This document shows, piece after piece, positions 15,968 to 24,723 of a DNA stretch of 54,086 nucleotides. Made by a program: the position numbers and the translations under genes. The DNA is from Vibrio sinensis (lineage in GTDB: Bacteria; Pseudomonadota; Gammaproteobacteria; Enterobacterales; Vibrionaceae), in contig NZ_QVMU01000029.1 in the NCBI RefSeq assembly GCF_003605645.1, positions 1 to 54,086 on the forward strand. Direction: 5' to 3'. The stretch's first letter is position 1. Each line of letters begins with the position of its first letter. The notes under the pieces were generated by a model. That model ran no database searches, had not been told where the DNA came from, and saw only the letters and a list, made by a program, of their open reading frames with translations.

Positions 15968-17641
15968 TTATAATTCCTCTTCTAAAGCTTCTTTATCAAA
16001 TAAAGACTGGCACTTGATCGCATAGCCATTGAAAGAGAATGTACTGGCTCCATGAGTTCGTTTTGTGATCACTTTTTCACTACCAAATAGAACCGTTACA
16101 TGAGTAAATACTCGGCTCTTCACCACAAGAGTATTCCTTTCTAACAGCATTTCTAATTGAGTATCGTGCACTTCTTTAGCTTCTTTTACTTGCTCTAGCC
16201 GTTTATTTGCATTCTGTTTCAATCTATCGATTGTGTCGCGTTCTTGCTCGTTTCGCTCGCCTTTTGGGCGTTTTTTGAATTCCAGTTCCTTTCGAATCGC
16301 ATTCATCGTTCCCTCTTGAGCTTGCTTGTAACACTCTTTTAGCTTGGTTTGACGTGCTTTATGTTTTTGGTAATGAGCAAACAACTCAACAGAGGTCGCC
16401 GTGTCACCCTCTACTCCCAAATTAACACAGATAACTTTCCCTCCAATCTTGGCTGAACCACCGCTAAGTGTCCCTTGGCGATCATTGCTATCGCAAACAA
16501 CAAGATCCCCACCAACACGTATTTCATTATTTAAACAATGGACGGAAAGATGAATATCCTGAGCTGCTTGCAATTCTGAAAATTGGGCGTAGTTGGCACG
16601 AATGGAGCCTCCGGCTTTAACCAAACAAGATCGAGTCTCCCCCTCGGACACGTTATGACCAATAATGCCTTTCTTAACCTCTATATCCCCCTTAACTTGC
16701 ACATCTGCAGATTCAATAAAACCATCGACGATAAGATTTCCCGTCGCACGCACGATCATATCTGACTCAATATTGCCTCGAACGACAACATTGCCTTTAA
16801 ATTTGATATGTCCAGTCGCAACACCTATAGATGAAAGACTCAGAACATCATCAACTTCAACACTGCGATCGCTAATGATCGGCATTCCACAGCGATCAGC
16901 GATTAAAATATTCGGATCTTGGGCTGAAATAACCGATCCCTTACTTTCTTTTAACATCGCATCTTTACCCGGCTTCGCTGGGATCAATTTACCTTGAACT
17001 GTGATCCCATCCGTTCCTTTGGTGGATGGGATTCGTTTCATTAGAGGTTGATTTTCAGCAACATTGATCGTGCCCCCTAAATCAAGCATATCAACTTTGC
17101 CTCCCCTCTCTTGAGGTGTAAGACGCTGCTTTTTCGCATCTTTAACCAGAGGGATAAATCTTGCGTCTTTACCATTGATTGGAGGCTTACCTTGCGCTAC
17201 TGCTTGCACAAATTCCTCACCAGGTTTGAGCTGGTGGCTCATTATGAGCACTTTTTTTAGCGCTAATTTATTAATGCCTTTGGTTACATTTTCTTGCTGA
17301 AGAAGCTGTATGAGCTGTACGCCGCCGAGAGGTTTACCTCCATAAGCACCAATAACACGCATACTTGCTAATAAATCTTGTTCAGAAAGAATCAGACACG
17401 CCTGTGCATCCTTTTTCTCTGCAATGACATGGGGATTTTGTGCATCCGGATGTGCCGAAGTAGCAAGCGAAATGAAATCATCTAATGCTTGTTCGAAAAG
17501 AAAAAAATGTTCTGCTCCAACCATTCCCAACCCATCAGTTAGTCCGGATCGCGTCAGATTTTTGCGAACTTCAACGCCAGAAGGTAAAGAAGCGATAACT
17601 TGCAGTCCGTTATCCGTTAAAGAGACCAGGTCTTTCCACAT
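15968..17641 (-). CDS. FapA/DUF342-family polymer-forming protein
   Basis: A 557-residue soluble protein of the FapA (DUF342) family. The central part (residues about 200-430) is a right-handed beta-helix-like repeat region: VDVLSLSSIGVATGHIKFKGNVVVRGNIESDMIVRATGNLIVDGFIESADVQVKGDIEVKKGIIG, with the usual G-x-I/V-x spacing. A coiled-coil-like charged stretch (residues about 430-510, rich in Lys/Glu/Gln/Arg) follows. Family members include flagellar assembly-linked FapA proteins, but none is characterised enough to assign a reaction. No flagellar gene is adjacent. Its cellular role here is unknown. Confidence 0.85.
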   Translation of the reverse strand: MWKDLVSLTDNGLQVIASLPSGVEVRKNLTRSGLTDGLGMVGAEHFFLFEQALDDFISLATSAHPDAQNPHVIAEKKDAQACLILSEQDLLASMRVIGAYGGKPLGGVQLIQLLQQENVTKGINKLALKKVLIMSHQLKPGEEFVQAVAQGKPPINGKDARFIPLVKDAKKQRLTPQERGGKVDMLDLGGTINVAENQPLMKRIPSTKGTDGITVQGKLIPAKPGKDAMLKESKGSVISAQDPNILIADRCGMPIISDRSVEVDDVLSLSSIGVATGHIKFKGNVVVRGNIESDMIVRATGNLIVDGFIESADVQVKGDIEVKKGIIGHNVSEGETRSCLVKAGGSIRANYAQFSELQAAQDIHLSVHCLNNEIRVGGDLVVCDSNDRQGTLSGGSAKIGGKVICVNLGVEGDTATSVELFAHYQKHKARQTKLKECYKQAQEGTMNAIRKELEFKKRPKGERNEQERDTIDRLKQNANKRLEQVKEAKEVHDTQLEMLLERNTLVVKSRVFTHVTVLFGSEKVITKRTHGASTFSFNGYAIKCQSLFDKEALEEEL

Positions 17642-18305
17642 AACAAACCTATTTTGAGATAATTCCTTTTGTTCAGTTTATACAAAACTCTATTTTATAA
17701 GTATGAAAAAGCTAACAGTTTGATGTATCCGTTATATACAGCGTTCACATATTTGTTGAATAGTCCCATAGATAATCTGGTTTTATAACTCACCTCGCAA
17801 CAAAATTAATCTCACTGAGTCTAGCTAAAATCGCTAAGTCTGGTAAACGCTCCCTGCCATAAAGCATCTTCATGCTTTAAAACGATATATAAGAAGAGAT
17901 GACATCCTGTACGCTCTACCTAGCTCGTTATTACGTTTACTCTATGGTGTTATGAAACCCAGAATATCGCTTTAGAACGCATTTAGAGCGACTCTGAGTG
18001 CCATTAAAGGAGTAGTAATACATTCTCTCTATAAGAGTAATCTCTCGCCCTAACCATCATCTTGCTCGATGACCTTTACTCAATCGACTTAGTGTTGCAA
18101 TTAAAGCAGAAAAGAATGGATTATTATGAGTCCTGATACGCTAACTTTTCACAGTAACTAACTTTACACTGTCACTCTGCACACTGTAGATAGAATCAAT
18201 GTAACTTAAGAGCGGTAAAAAGGACCAAACGTAAAAAGGGATGAAACGAGTCAAACATATTTCAGCCATGTAGATCATTCCATCCCAGTAATTAATTTCA
18301 TCAGC
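17642..18305. other. Intergenic region without recognised genes
   Basis: About 660 bases. It contains a near-match to parS2 (around 18162-18176, two mismatches in the second half) and no ORF with a credible ribosome site. The fapA promoter must lie at its left end. Confidence 0.45.
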
Positions 18306-18485
18306 TTAATCTTCACTTGGAAACTCACTGCGTTTTTGATTCCCAGTATTTTCCGATTGCCAGTGCTCAGCGGGGTCAAACGCTTCGTCACACAAATCGA
18401 TAGTAAATCCCATTTCTGCCACTTCTTTGAGTGTCAAACTATCAGCCAATTGTGTTACGTCCCCAGCTTTATTACGCAGTTCCAC
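18306..18485 (-). CDS. Small acidic protein, unknown function
   Basis: A 59-residue acidic soluble protein if started at the GTG at 18485 (a longer version begins at a GTG 18 bases upstream). I prefer the inner GTG because AGGAGGT lies a few bases before it, whereas the outer one has no good ribosome site. Sequence features: LADSLTLKEVAEMGFTIDL then CDEAFDPAEHWQSE and a polar tail. I recognise no family. It stands alone between fapA and the partner-switch genes. Confidence 0.6.
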   Translation of the reverse strand: MELRNKAGDVTQLADSLTLKEVAEMGFTIDLCDEAFDPAEHWQSENTGNQKRSEFPSED

Positions 18486-18503
18486 ATTCACCTCCTCGTT
18501 CAC

Positions 18504-18814
18504 TTGCCTGTGCTAGATAAAAACATTTCTCTCACTCGTCTTAATAAGTATAGGAGGCTAGCTACACATAAATAAAACCATGCAGAAAATATTTCTCTAA
18601 CCATTGAGTCGCACCTAAATCAGTTTAAGATACGAGCGTCAGTGAGAGTGATTAATTTTTTAAACAAGCTTCGAAGATTGAAAAGTTAAGCTACTCCCAA
18701 TGTAAGTTCGAAACTATCAAATGATGACTGCATTGGCTCGTCTTTCAATAATTGTCGCGAGCACCATATTGTGAAGTTACTTGGGTCTATCACTTACATT
18801 TATCAGTCTTACCC
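18504..18814. other. Intergenic region before the parS2 site
   Basis: About 310 bases, AT-rich, no gene seen. It lies downstream of the REC-PP2C-HATPase gene and upstream of the small acidic ORF, and ends at a parS2 site. Confidence 0.4.
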
Positions 18815-18829
18815 ATTTACAGTGTAAAT
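18815..18829. promoter_or_regulatory. parS2: parS2 site
   Basis: ATTTACAGTGTAAAT, a perfect NTTTACANTGTAAAN palindrome. It abuts the stop codon of the REC-PP2C-HATPase gene (ends 18830). Confidence 0.85.
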
Positions 18830-20527
18830 TCACAATGATGATGGAAAGTGATGTGATGTATCGAAGCGATAGACCGCCGTCGCAACGGTCCCCTGTTTTG
18901 AATAAGTTAAAGAATCACACAACTCAGAGGCTAGTACGATACCTCTCCCGTAGGTGAGTTCTGTATTTTTCTCGCGCCGGATTGATTGATAGTCGAATCC
19001 TTTTCCGTTGTGTTCAAGTTCAATTACCAACGAGTTTTGACCGGGCTGATAGTCGAGCGTCAATTTAATCCATAAACGATCATCTAACTTAGCTAACTTT
19101 TCTTCTCTCATTTGGTAAAACAAAAAGAAACCATCAGGCCGTTCCTTAACACTAGAATCCATATCTAATAAACCATGTTCAATAGCATTAGAAAACAATT
19201 CTGATAATACCGAGCAAACTAAATCTAAATGAGGGCCGCCATTGACAATACCCGACAGATACCGTCTAACCTCATTCATGACGGTTGTGGTTCTCAGTAC
19301 TTTTGCAGGAAAGTTTAATGTCGAATGCACAGGTAAACGACTCATGATATCGGTTGATTGTTCTAACTGAGAGTCTTGAGTACTGGATATTGGAAATTCC
19401 ATCGACAGAATTGACAAGTCGTCTTCAACTGAACGATTAGCAAAATCTCGGACTGAATCGAACAGCGTCGGTATCACAGCTCGCCCACTTTTGAGTACTT
19501 GCTGTAACCGCTCTTCACCATATAATTCACCTTGACCATTCTTAGCCTCGATAACACCGTCGGTATAACAGACTATCTTTTGATCCGGCTCCATTTTCAA
19601 ATGAACTAAATTCGTTTCAAATTCATGTGAACGCAGAACTCCCAACGGCATATGAGTTGACACCAATTTTCGTATTATTTCGCCATCACCATCCAGTATG
19701 TAACCATCAGGTAATCCTCCTCCCCACCAAGAAACTTCGAAACCATTTGCACGAACTTCAAAGATACTTGCTGAGAGCATCATCCCCATAGGTAAGAATC
19801 GAACCAAAGCATCATTGATCTCAGACACAATCTCCCCTAGAGATAGACCTTTCATCGCCATTGAAAAGAATGCTCTTGTCGCTGGTATCGCAGAAATTGC
19901 GGCTGGAAGACCATGTCCGGTTGCGTCTGCAATCATGACATACATACCACCGTGTGGTCGGTTAGCGACAACAATCAGGTCACCATTAAAAATCGTCGAT
20001 GGCGTAGAAATATAATTAATGCCATAAATACTCTTAATCTGAGACCCCATCTCTTCTTTCAAATTAGAAAAGATAGATTCAGCAATAGCGTAGTCATAGC
20101 GTACTTGCTCATGGAATTGACTCAGCTCATCTCGTTGCGTCGTTACTTCGTTGTGCATCCTCACGATTCGCATATGTGCCTGTACTTTAGCAAGTAACAC
20201 ATTTCGTTCGACAGGCTTCAAAATAAAGTCATCACCTATCGCTAAGCAACGCTCAAACGAGATGTTATCGTCAAGTACCGTTAGAAAAATAATCGCTATA
20301 TGTTGTTCCGAAAATGCATCCCGAATCAATTGGGCTGTAGTGAAGCCATCTTGGTCTGGCATCATCACATCCAGTAGAATCACATCTGGCAACATATCCA
20401 TTTGCTGCATTTTTTCAATAAGTCCGATACCGGATTCAAAGCAATCTATCTGCCGAGAGACATTGGTTAACATGAAGCGACATAATTCTCTATTCGTTTC
20501 ATGGTCGTCTACGATCATAATCCTCAT
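18830..20527 (-). CDS. Response regulator - PP2C phosphatase - HATPase fusion
   Basis: A 565-residue three-domain regulator. Residues 1-120: receiver domain with phospho-acceptor Asp in VILLDVMMPDQDG (around residue 52). Residues about 160-375: SpoIIE/PP2C-type serine phosphatase (GDLIVVANRPHGGMYVMIADATGHGLPAA, then KIVCYTDGVIEAKN and DDLSILSMEF). Residues about 420-560: GHKL anti-sigma-type kinase with N-box ELFSNAIEHGLLD and later G-box GRGIVLASELCD. This order (REC-PP2C-HATPase) matches HsbR of Pseudomonas; SypE of V. fischeri orders the domains differently. It sits 12 bases after a STAS partner gene. Expected role: phospho-controlled switching of the STAS protein. Cognate histidine kinase not visible here. 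Confidence 0.9.
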   Translation of the reverse strand: MRIMIVDDHETNRELCRFMLTNVSRQIDCFESGIGLIEKMQQMDMLPDVILLDVMMPDQDGFTTAQLIRDAFSEQHIAIIFLTVLDDNISFERCLAIGDDFILKPVERNVLLAKVQAHMRIVRMHNEVTTQRDELSQFHEQVRYDYAIAESIFSNLKEEMGSQIKSIYGINYISTPSTIFNGDLIVVANRPHGGMYVMIADATGHGLPAAISAIPATRAFFSMAMKGLSLGEIVSEINDALVRFLPMGMMLSASIFEVRANGFEVSWWGGGLPDGYILDGDGEIIRKLVSTHMPLGVLRSHEFETNLVHLKMEPDQKIVCYTDGVIEAKNGQGELYGEERLQQVLKSGRAVIPTLFDSVRDFANRSVEDDLSILSMEFPISSTQDSQLEQSTDIMSRLPVHSTLNFPAKVLRTTTVMNEVRRYLSGIVNGGPHLDLVCSVLSELFSNAIEHGLLDMDSSVKERPDGFFLFYQMREEKLAKLDDRLWIKLTLDYQPGQNSLVIELEHNGKGFDYQSIRREKNTELTYGRGIVLASELCDSLTYSKQGTVATAVYRFDTSHHFPSSL

Positions 20528-20539
20528 AGCGTCACCCTA

Positions 20540-20839
20540 TCATTCAATCTCAAACTTTTTATCAAAGCGAGAAATAGAAAGAACTTTACGCACTTGTGGC
20601 AAGGTGTTGGTAATACGTATATCCCCATCAGATTGTTCCAAATAGTTGTGCATATTAAGTAGCATGCCGAGCCCAGCACTATCTATGTAGTCCACTTTCC
20701 TCAAATCGATCGTGAATTGATACTCACGCTTATCAACGTAACAACGTCGAAACTGGTGAACTAAGTTAAATCCAAACGTCCCCACAACAGAAATAGTGAC
20801 TGTTCGTGAGCAGCTATCGACTTCTGCTGATACTGACAT
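20540..20839 (-). CDS. STAS-domain anti-sigma factor antagonist
   Basis: A 99-residue STAS domain protein with the phosphorylatable Ser in the canonical motif IDLRKVDYIDSAGLGMLLNMHN (around residue 56). First gene of a two-gene unit with the REC-PP2C-HATPase protein, which contains both the kinase and the phosphatase that would act on this Ser. Downstream targets in other bacteria include anti-anti-sigma relays (HsbA-FlgM) and biofilm control (SypA). No sigma factor or diguanylate cyclase is adjacent here, so the output is unknown. Confidence 0.9.
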   Translation of the reverse strand: MSVSAEVDSCSRTVTISVVGTFGFNLVHQFRRCYVDKREYQFTIDLRKVDYIDSAGLGMLLNMHNYLEQSDGDIRITNTLPQVRKVLSISRFDKKFEIE

Positions 20840-21340
20840 CTTCCCCCCCTAAACATGACAAATCGGTATAGCTACCGCGTCATATAACCAAAGAATCTAC
20901 TACCCGAAAACGCGCTATATGTGAAACACCATTCCAACTTAACAACCATGTTGTCGATACCACGAAGAAAAGAGGAAGTTTAAAAACAGAGACGGTTTCA
21001 AGAGCATTTGATTCTTCTATTAAATAAAATGTTCAAAGCAACAAACGCGCGACCTGACGGTCATATATAAAGAAAGAGTGCGAGTGATAGTGTCTTGGCT
21101 TCTTAAGTAACTGCATCACTACACAAACACCCTATTGAAGCGTTCACCTCTTTTAAATCGCAACCAACCGACACACTCCCCAATGAGAATATAGTTGCTT
21201 ATGCAAAGTGTAGGAAACAATCATCAATTATCAATTCAAAATGTAACTTTTCATGTCACCAGCTTACGGATTACGTATTTTCAATTAGTTATAGTTGGGA
21301 CTTAAACGCTGCCAATAATGATATTTATATCAGAAAACAG

Positions 21341-21355
21341 ATTTACACTGTAAAT
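21341..21355. promoter_or_regulatory. parS2: parS2 site
   Basis: ATTTACACTGTAAAT, perfect NTTTACANTGTAAAN palindrome; first of a cluster of three. Confidence 0.9.
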
Positions 21356-21440
21356 TTGTGGTTCACTCTTGGAGATGACTGTTCATTATATCGCGGTTGT
21401 TGAAAGAAGAGTTGGAGGTAGAGGTGAAGGTAGCCACCGA

Positions 21441-21455
21441 GTTTACAGTGTAAAT
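21441..21455. promoter_or_regulatory. parS2: parS2 site
   Basis: GTTTACAGTGTAAAT, perfect in the 13-base core; second of the cluster, 100 bases after the first. Confidence 0.9.
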
Positions 21456-21490
21456 TGGGCTACCAAACAATGAACGAGATAACTAAATTC

Positions 21491-21505
21491 ATTTACAGTG
21501 TAAAT
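21491..21505. promoter_or_regulatory. parS2: parS2 site
   Basis: ATTTACAGTGTAAAT; third of the cluster, 50 bases after the second. Confidence 0.9.
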
Positions 21506-21518
21506 TACCAAATATGCA

Positions 21519-21557
21519 CAAGAGACAAGAGACAAGAGACAAGAGACAAGAGACAAG
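21519..21557. repeat. Tandem heptamer repeat (CAAGAGA, five copies)
   Basis: Five exact copies of CAAGAGA plus a partial copy, immediately after the third parS2 site and before the 3' end of tmcA. On the minus strand, CAAGAG in the tmcA 3' tail can pair with the CTCTTG of the array, so the array may contribute to the tmcA 3'-end hairpin. Length is likely variable between strains. Confidence 0.85.
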
Positions 21558-21583
21558 GCAAGCATCTTGGCTCTTGTTCAAAT

Positions 21584-23641
21584 TCACACAAGCAGTGCTT
21601 TGATATCTTCACGTAACTGACATTCTGTTTGTTTTCTTCCTGGGAAAGAAAACTCGTAACTACATTGCTGCCAAGTGTGATGCTGCAGCAACTTACGTAT
21701 AATTAGATCTGACGTAGTTACGATAAGATTTGGGTTGCTCTGAATATAACGAGCTAGTAACGGCGCGACTGCTTCGTAGCTTGCGCCTCCAGCCAAATAA
21801 TTCTTAACCAAAGGATGTGTTGATAAGGCGTGAGTTTGCTTATCGCTAACTTGAGCGAGTAAGCCAAAAAGAGAGCGCACCATATCGACTTCTAGTTCTG
21901 AATAAATGCCGGACAGAGAGTAATGGAAAGATAAAGAAAACAAATCAACTCCATCTTCTATCCACGCTTGATTACCTTTAACCATCAGTAAAGAGTGACA
22001 CCCACTCGCTTGGTCTCTTTGAACACCAAGCTTCACGGGAACATAGTTATTCTTTTTCCAAAATGAAACTAAATCACTTGTTGCACCAAAGCTCGTTGAG
22101 TAAAAATCAAAATCACTATTCTCTTCAAGCTCCTGAATCATCCGCGCACCAATTCCAGTTCGTTGAACTGTTGGATGAACGGCAATTCGCATTACACGCA
22201 AACTAGATTGAAGAGCCGCTTTGGTAATACCCAACTGATGCGCAAGCGTAACTGGTGCTAAATGTCCTTTCGGTCGACGTCGTCCAAGTTGAATTTGTTC
22301 AACAAGTTCAGCGTCAAGGCAACCCTCGACAACCGAGATAGTACAACCGATACAAACATCATCTGAAAAGAGTGCATGCAGTAACATCGAATCGTCTGAC
22401 AGCAACAACATCAAATCATTAGGGCTCGTTTGATAATGAGCATTCACCAATAGTGAAAAACAAGAACGTAATAGTTTTGGCGATTCAAACAATGTTTGTT
22501 TATCTAGAACCACCAAAGAAAAATCATTTTGAATGACCTCAAGAGCTAGGTTTTCTAATTCAACCTCTTCCAGTTCAACATCAAGAAGAAACGCTTGATA
22601 ATGCCAGGTCTCAAGTGGGTCCCCACGGCTCCACCGAATAGGCTGTTCAATATGAAAAAAGACACTACCTGGACGCTGTTGACGAAGCCATTGCTGGAAC
22701 TTCAAGGTAAAACCACGACCACACCCTTCATAACCATGAACAGTGGTAGAAAAAACGCAGCGATGATGTTGCTCTGTGATGCGTTTCAACATAGGGATAG
22801 GAATCGCAGACGCTTCATCAACCAATAGTAAATCACAGTCGAAACTTCGACTTAGTAAGTCATCTGGCGCAACAAATTCCAATCGGCTTAACTGATACGT
22901 AAAACATCCACGTTGCAAATCACCATCAGGGAGTTCACGCTGTGCATGCTCAAACAAAGGCTGAACACTTGCAAAACTTGGCGCAGTCACAACAATATGC
23001 ATTTTGCGCGAACTCATTAACTGCGCAGCTGCAATACCAAGCGCACTTGTTTTACCTCTACCGCGATCAGCCGTTAAGACAAGCGGTCTTTTCCGATGTC
23101 CGGTGACCACTTTTTTTACTAACTCTATTGCTTGATTCTGTTCAGCAAAAACATCGAACGTCTGAGTCTCTTGGAGTAGAGGTAAGTTTGGTAAAACGAG
23201 GTTTTGGTTTAAACAAATCAATGAGCCGAATGATCGCTGTAACCAAGCTGATGAAAAACTTGCCGGCAAAGATTCAGGATTCAAAATTAAAAGAGCCCCT
23301 CCCCCTTTTAAAGTACCAAGAGCTGAGCTAAAAGAATTGGCGTCAAAGCCCCCTACGCAATCTACGATTAACAAACGGCACTCTTGACCGAGCAATTGCT
23401 GACCTTTGTTGTAAGCCACTTTTTTGGTAACAGGACCTAACTCTGATTCTCCAACCAGAAAAACCTTATGATTAACCTCAGAGCTTGATAGTGAGCATTG
23501 CAGAGATTCAGCCAAGTAACTAATTACGGTGGACTGCCAATCGACATCCCCTTGGATAGTGAGACCGACTCGATGGTTTGACGCAGCAAGTTGGTTAACG
23601 AGTGATGATAAATAAGTTTGGATATCCATAAGTGACAACAA
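21584..23641 (-). CDS. tmcA: tRNA(Met) cytidine acetyltransferase
   Basis: A 685-residue enzyme that makes N4-acetylcytidine at the wobble base of elongator tRNA(Met), using ATP and acetyl-CoA. Seen: helicase-like N-terminal half with Walker A TADRGRGKTSALG (around residue 192), Walker B DCDLLLVDEASAIPIPML, and HCVFSTTVHGYEGCGRGF; then the GNAT acetyltransferase part with acetyl-CoA loop MRIAVHPTVQRTGIGARM (around residue 490). Length is close to E. coli TmcA (671). It is the neighbour of parB2, as is usual near Vibrio chromosome II origins to my knowledge. A terminator separates it from parB2. Confidence 0.93.
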   Translation of the reverse strand: MLSLMDIQTYLSSLVNQLAASNHRVGLTIQGDVDWQSTVISYLAESLQCSLSSSEVNHKVFLVGESELGPVTKKVAYNKGQQLLGQECRLLIVDCVGGFDANSFSSALGTLKGGGALLILNPESLPASFSSAWLQRSFGSLICLNQNLVLPNLPLLQETQTFDVFAEQNQAIELVKKVVTGHRKRPLVLTADRGRGKTSALGIAAAQLMSSRKMHIVVTAPSFASVQPLFEHAQRELPDGDLQRGCFTYQLSRLEFVAPDDLLSRSFDCDLLLVDEASAIPIPMLKRITEQHHRCVFSTTVHGYEGCGRGFTLKFQQWLRQQRPGSVFFHIEQPIRWSRGDPLETWHYQAFLLDVELEEVELENLALEVIQNDFSLVVLDKQTLFESPKLLRSCFSLLVNAHYQTSPNDLMLLLSDDSMLLHALFSDDVCIGCTISVVEGCLDAELVEQIQLGRRRPKGHLAPVTLAHQLGITKAALQSSLRVMRIAVHPTVQRTGIGARMIQELEENSDFDFYSTSFGATSDLVSFWKKNNYVPVKLGVQRDQASGCHSLLMVKGNQAWIEDGVDLFSLSFHYSLSGIYSELEVDMVRSLFGLLAQVSDKQTHALSTHPLVKNYLAGGASYEAVAPLLARYIQSNPNLIVTTSDLIIRKLLQHHTWQQCSYEFSFPGRKQTECQLREDIKALLV

Positions 23642-23715
23642 GAATCAAAGATAGCTCTAGTATATCAATTACAAATAAAAAAGCGGGTAAAATGAGTAAG
23701 AGGTAAACGCTAGAC

Positions 23716-23740
23716 AAAAAAAAGCCGCTAAACGCGGCTT
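23716..23740 (-). terminator. Terminator of the parA2-parB2 operon
   Basis: On the minus strand AAGCCGC-GTTTA-GCGGCTT followed by a run of nine T, directly after the parB2 stop codon. Confidence 0.9.
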
Positions 23741-23744
23741 AATT

Positions 23745-24716
23745 CTAATTCAATTTACTTGAAACAAAATCGAGGATTTCTTGCATGGTCGCATCATCAA
23801 CCTTTTTCAGGTTAAGAGCTAAATTTGAGCCCTTGCGGCTGTAACTTACACGTCCTTTGACAAGATCTATTTTATTACTGACCACTTTTTTGCTTGGTGA
23901 TAACTCTTCAATCCATGCTTCAATCATTTCTGAAACATCTTTTGTAATTCGAGAAACACCTTGTGCCTGGCTACGTTGCCAAACAAATCCATTATCATTA
24001 CGACATTTGTCTAGTAACAGCTGACGGTTTTCATCATTCAACTGATGAAATTGTTTGTGCAACTTAACAATGGTAGGTCGACCTAAATCACCCACATTTG
24101 GATAAGCTTGTAAGACTTCAAGAGGTAAATCTGCCGCTTTCAAAGCACCACTAACAAGAGCCTCACTACATTGGAACATTTTCGCTAAAGATTTTTGATC
24201 TTCTGCTTCACCACTATTGAGCTTAGCTTGCATTTCTTTACCTTTCTCAAATAGAGATAAAGGCTTATGAGCGTTAGCAACGTCTGAAAGAAATTTAGCA
24301 TGTTCACTATTGATGTTTTCACCAACGTAAATCAAAAACTCTCGCTCAGCAAGAATACATGACATACGACGGCGGCTACCATCTAAGACTTCGATTTTAC
24401 CATCTTCACGCTTACGACCAACGGCTGGATATTGTTGTCCACGTTCACGCAACGTAACCAGCACATCAGAAAGCGCATGTTCATTTAAGAATGACTGTTC
24501 ACGAGCATTTTCTGCGAAAACAACCGTATCTAGTGCAACACGGCCTGCTGGAATTTTTACTAACTCAAAAGAAACCAATTCTTCGCCGGCGACAGACAAT
24601 TCAATGACCTGCGCTTGTTCTTTCGCAGCTTGTTGCGCTTCTTGTGGCGTAGTCGCTAAACGTTTATTTTGTTTACCAAACAATCGAGCATTTAAGTCTG
24701 AGGTTTTAATTGCCAT
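23745..24716 (-). CDS. parB2: Chromosome II partition protein ParB2
   Basis: A 323-residue ParB-type DNA-binding protein. Seen: the N-terminal ParB/Srx-like domain with VFAENAREQSFL (around residue 68) and VLDGSRRRMSCILA (ParB box II-like, GSRR), followed by the helix-turn-helix region QKSLAKMFQCSEALVSGALKAADLPLEVL (around residue 170) and a C-terminal dimerisation part. It belongs to the plasmid-like (type Ib/P1-like) ParB group, not the chromosome I Spo0J group. It binds the parS2 sites mapped in this window. It follows parA2 with 7 bases between, in one operon. Confidence 0.94.
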   Translation of the reverse strand: MAIKTSDLNARLFGKQNKRLATTPQEAQQAAKEQAQVIELSVAGEELVSFELVKIPAGRVALDTVVFAENAREQSFLNEHALSDVLVTLRERGQQYPAVGRKREDGKIEVLDGSRRRMSCILAEREFLIYVGENINSEHAKFLSDVANAHKPLSLFEKGKEMQAKLNSGEAEDQKSLAKMFQCSEALVSGALKAADLPLEVLQAYPNVGDLGRPTIVKLHKQFHQLNDENRQLLLDKCRNDNGFVWQRSQAQGVSRITKDVSEMIEAWIEELSPSKKVVSNKIDLVKGRVSYSRKGSNLALNLKKVDDATMQEILDFVSSKLN

Positions 24717-24723
24717 TTTTTAT

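Larger units (their letters stand above)
20840..21583. other. Intergenic region with three parS2 sites and a heptamer repeat
   Basis: About 740 bases between tmcA and the STAS gene. The left half holds the promoter of the STAS unit; the right half holds three perfect parS2 sites in 165 bases and a short tandem repeat. No gene was found. Confidence 0.7.

Noticed and set aside
18162..18176. Possible eighth parS2 site (CTTTACACTGTCACT)
   Set aside because: Two mismatches in the second half-site; all accepted sites are perfect in the 13-base core.
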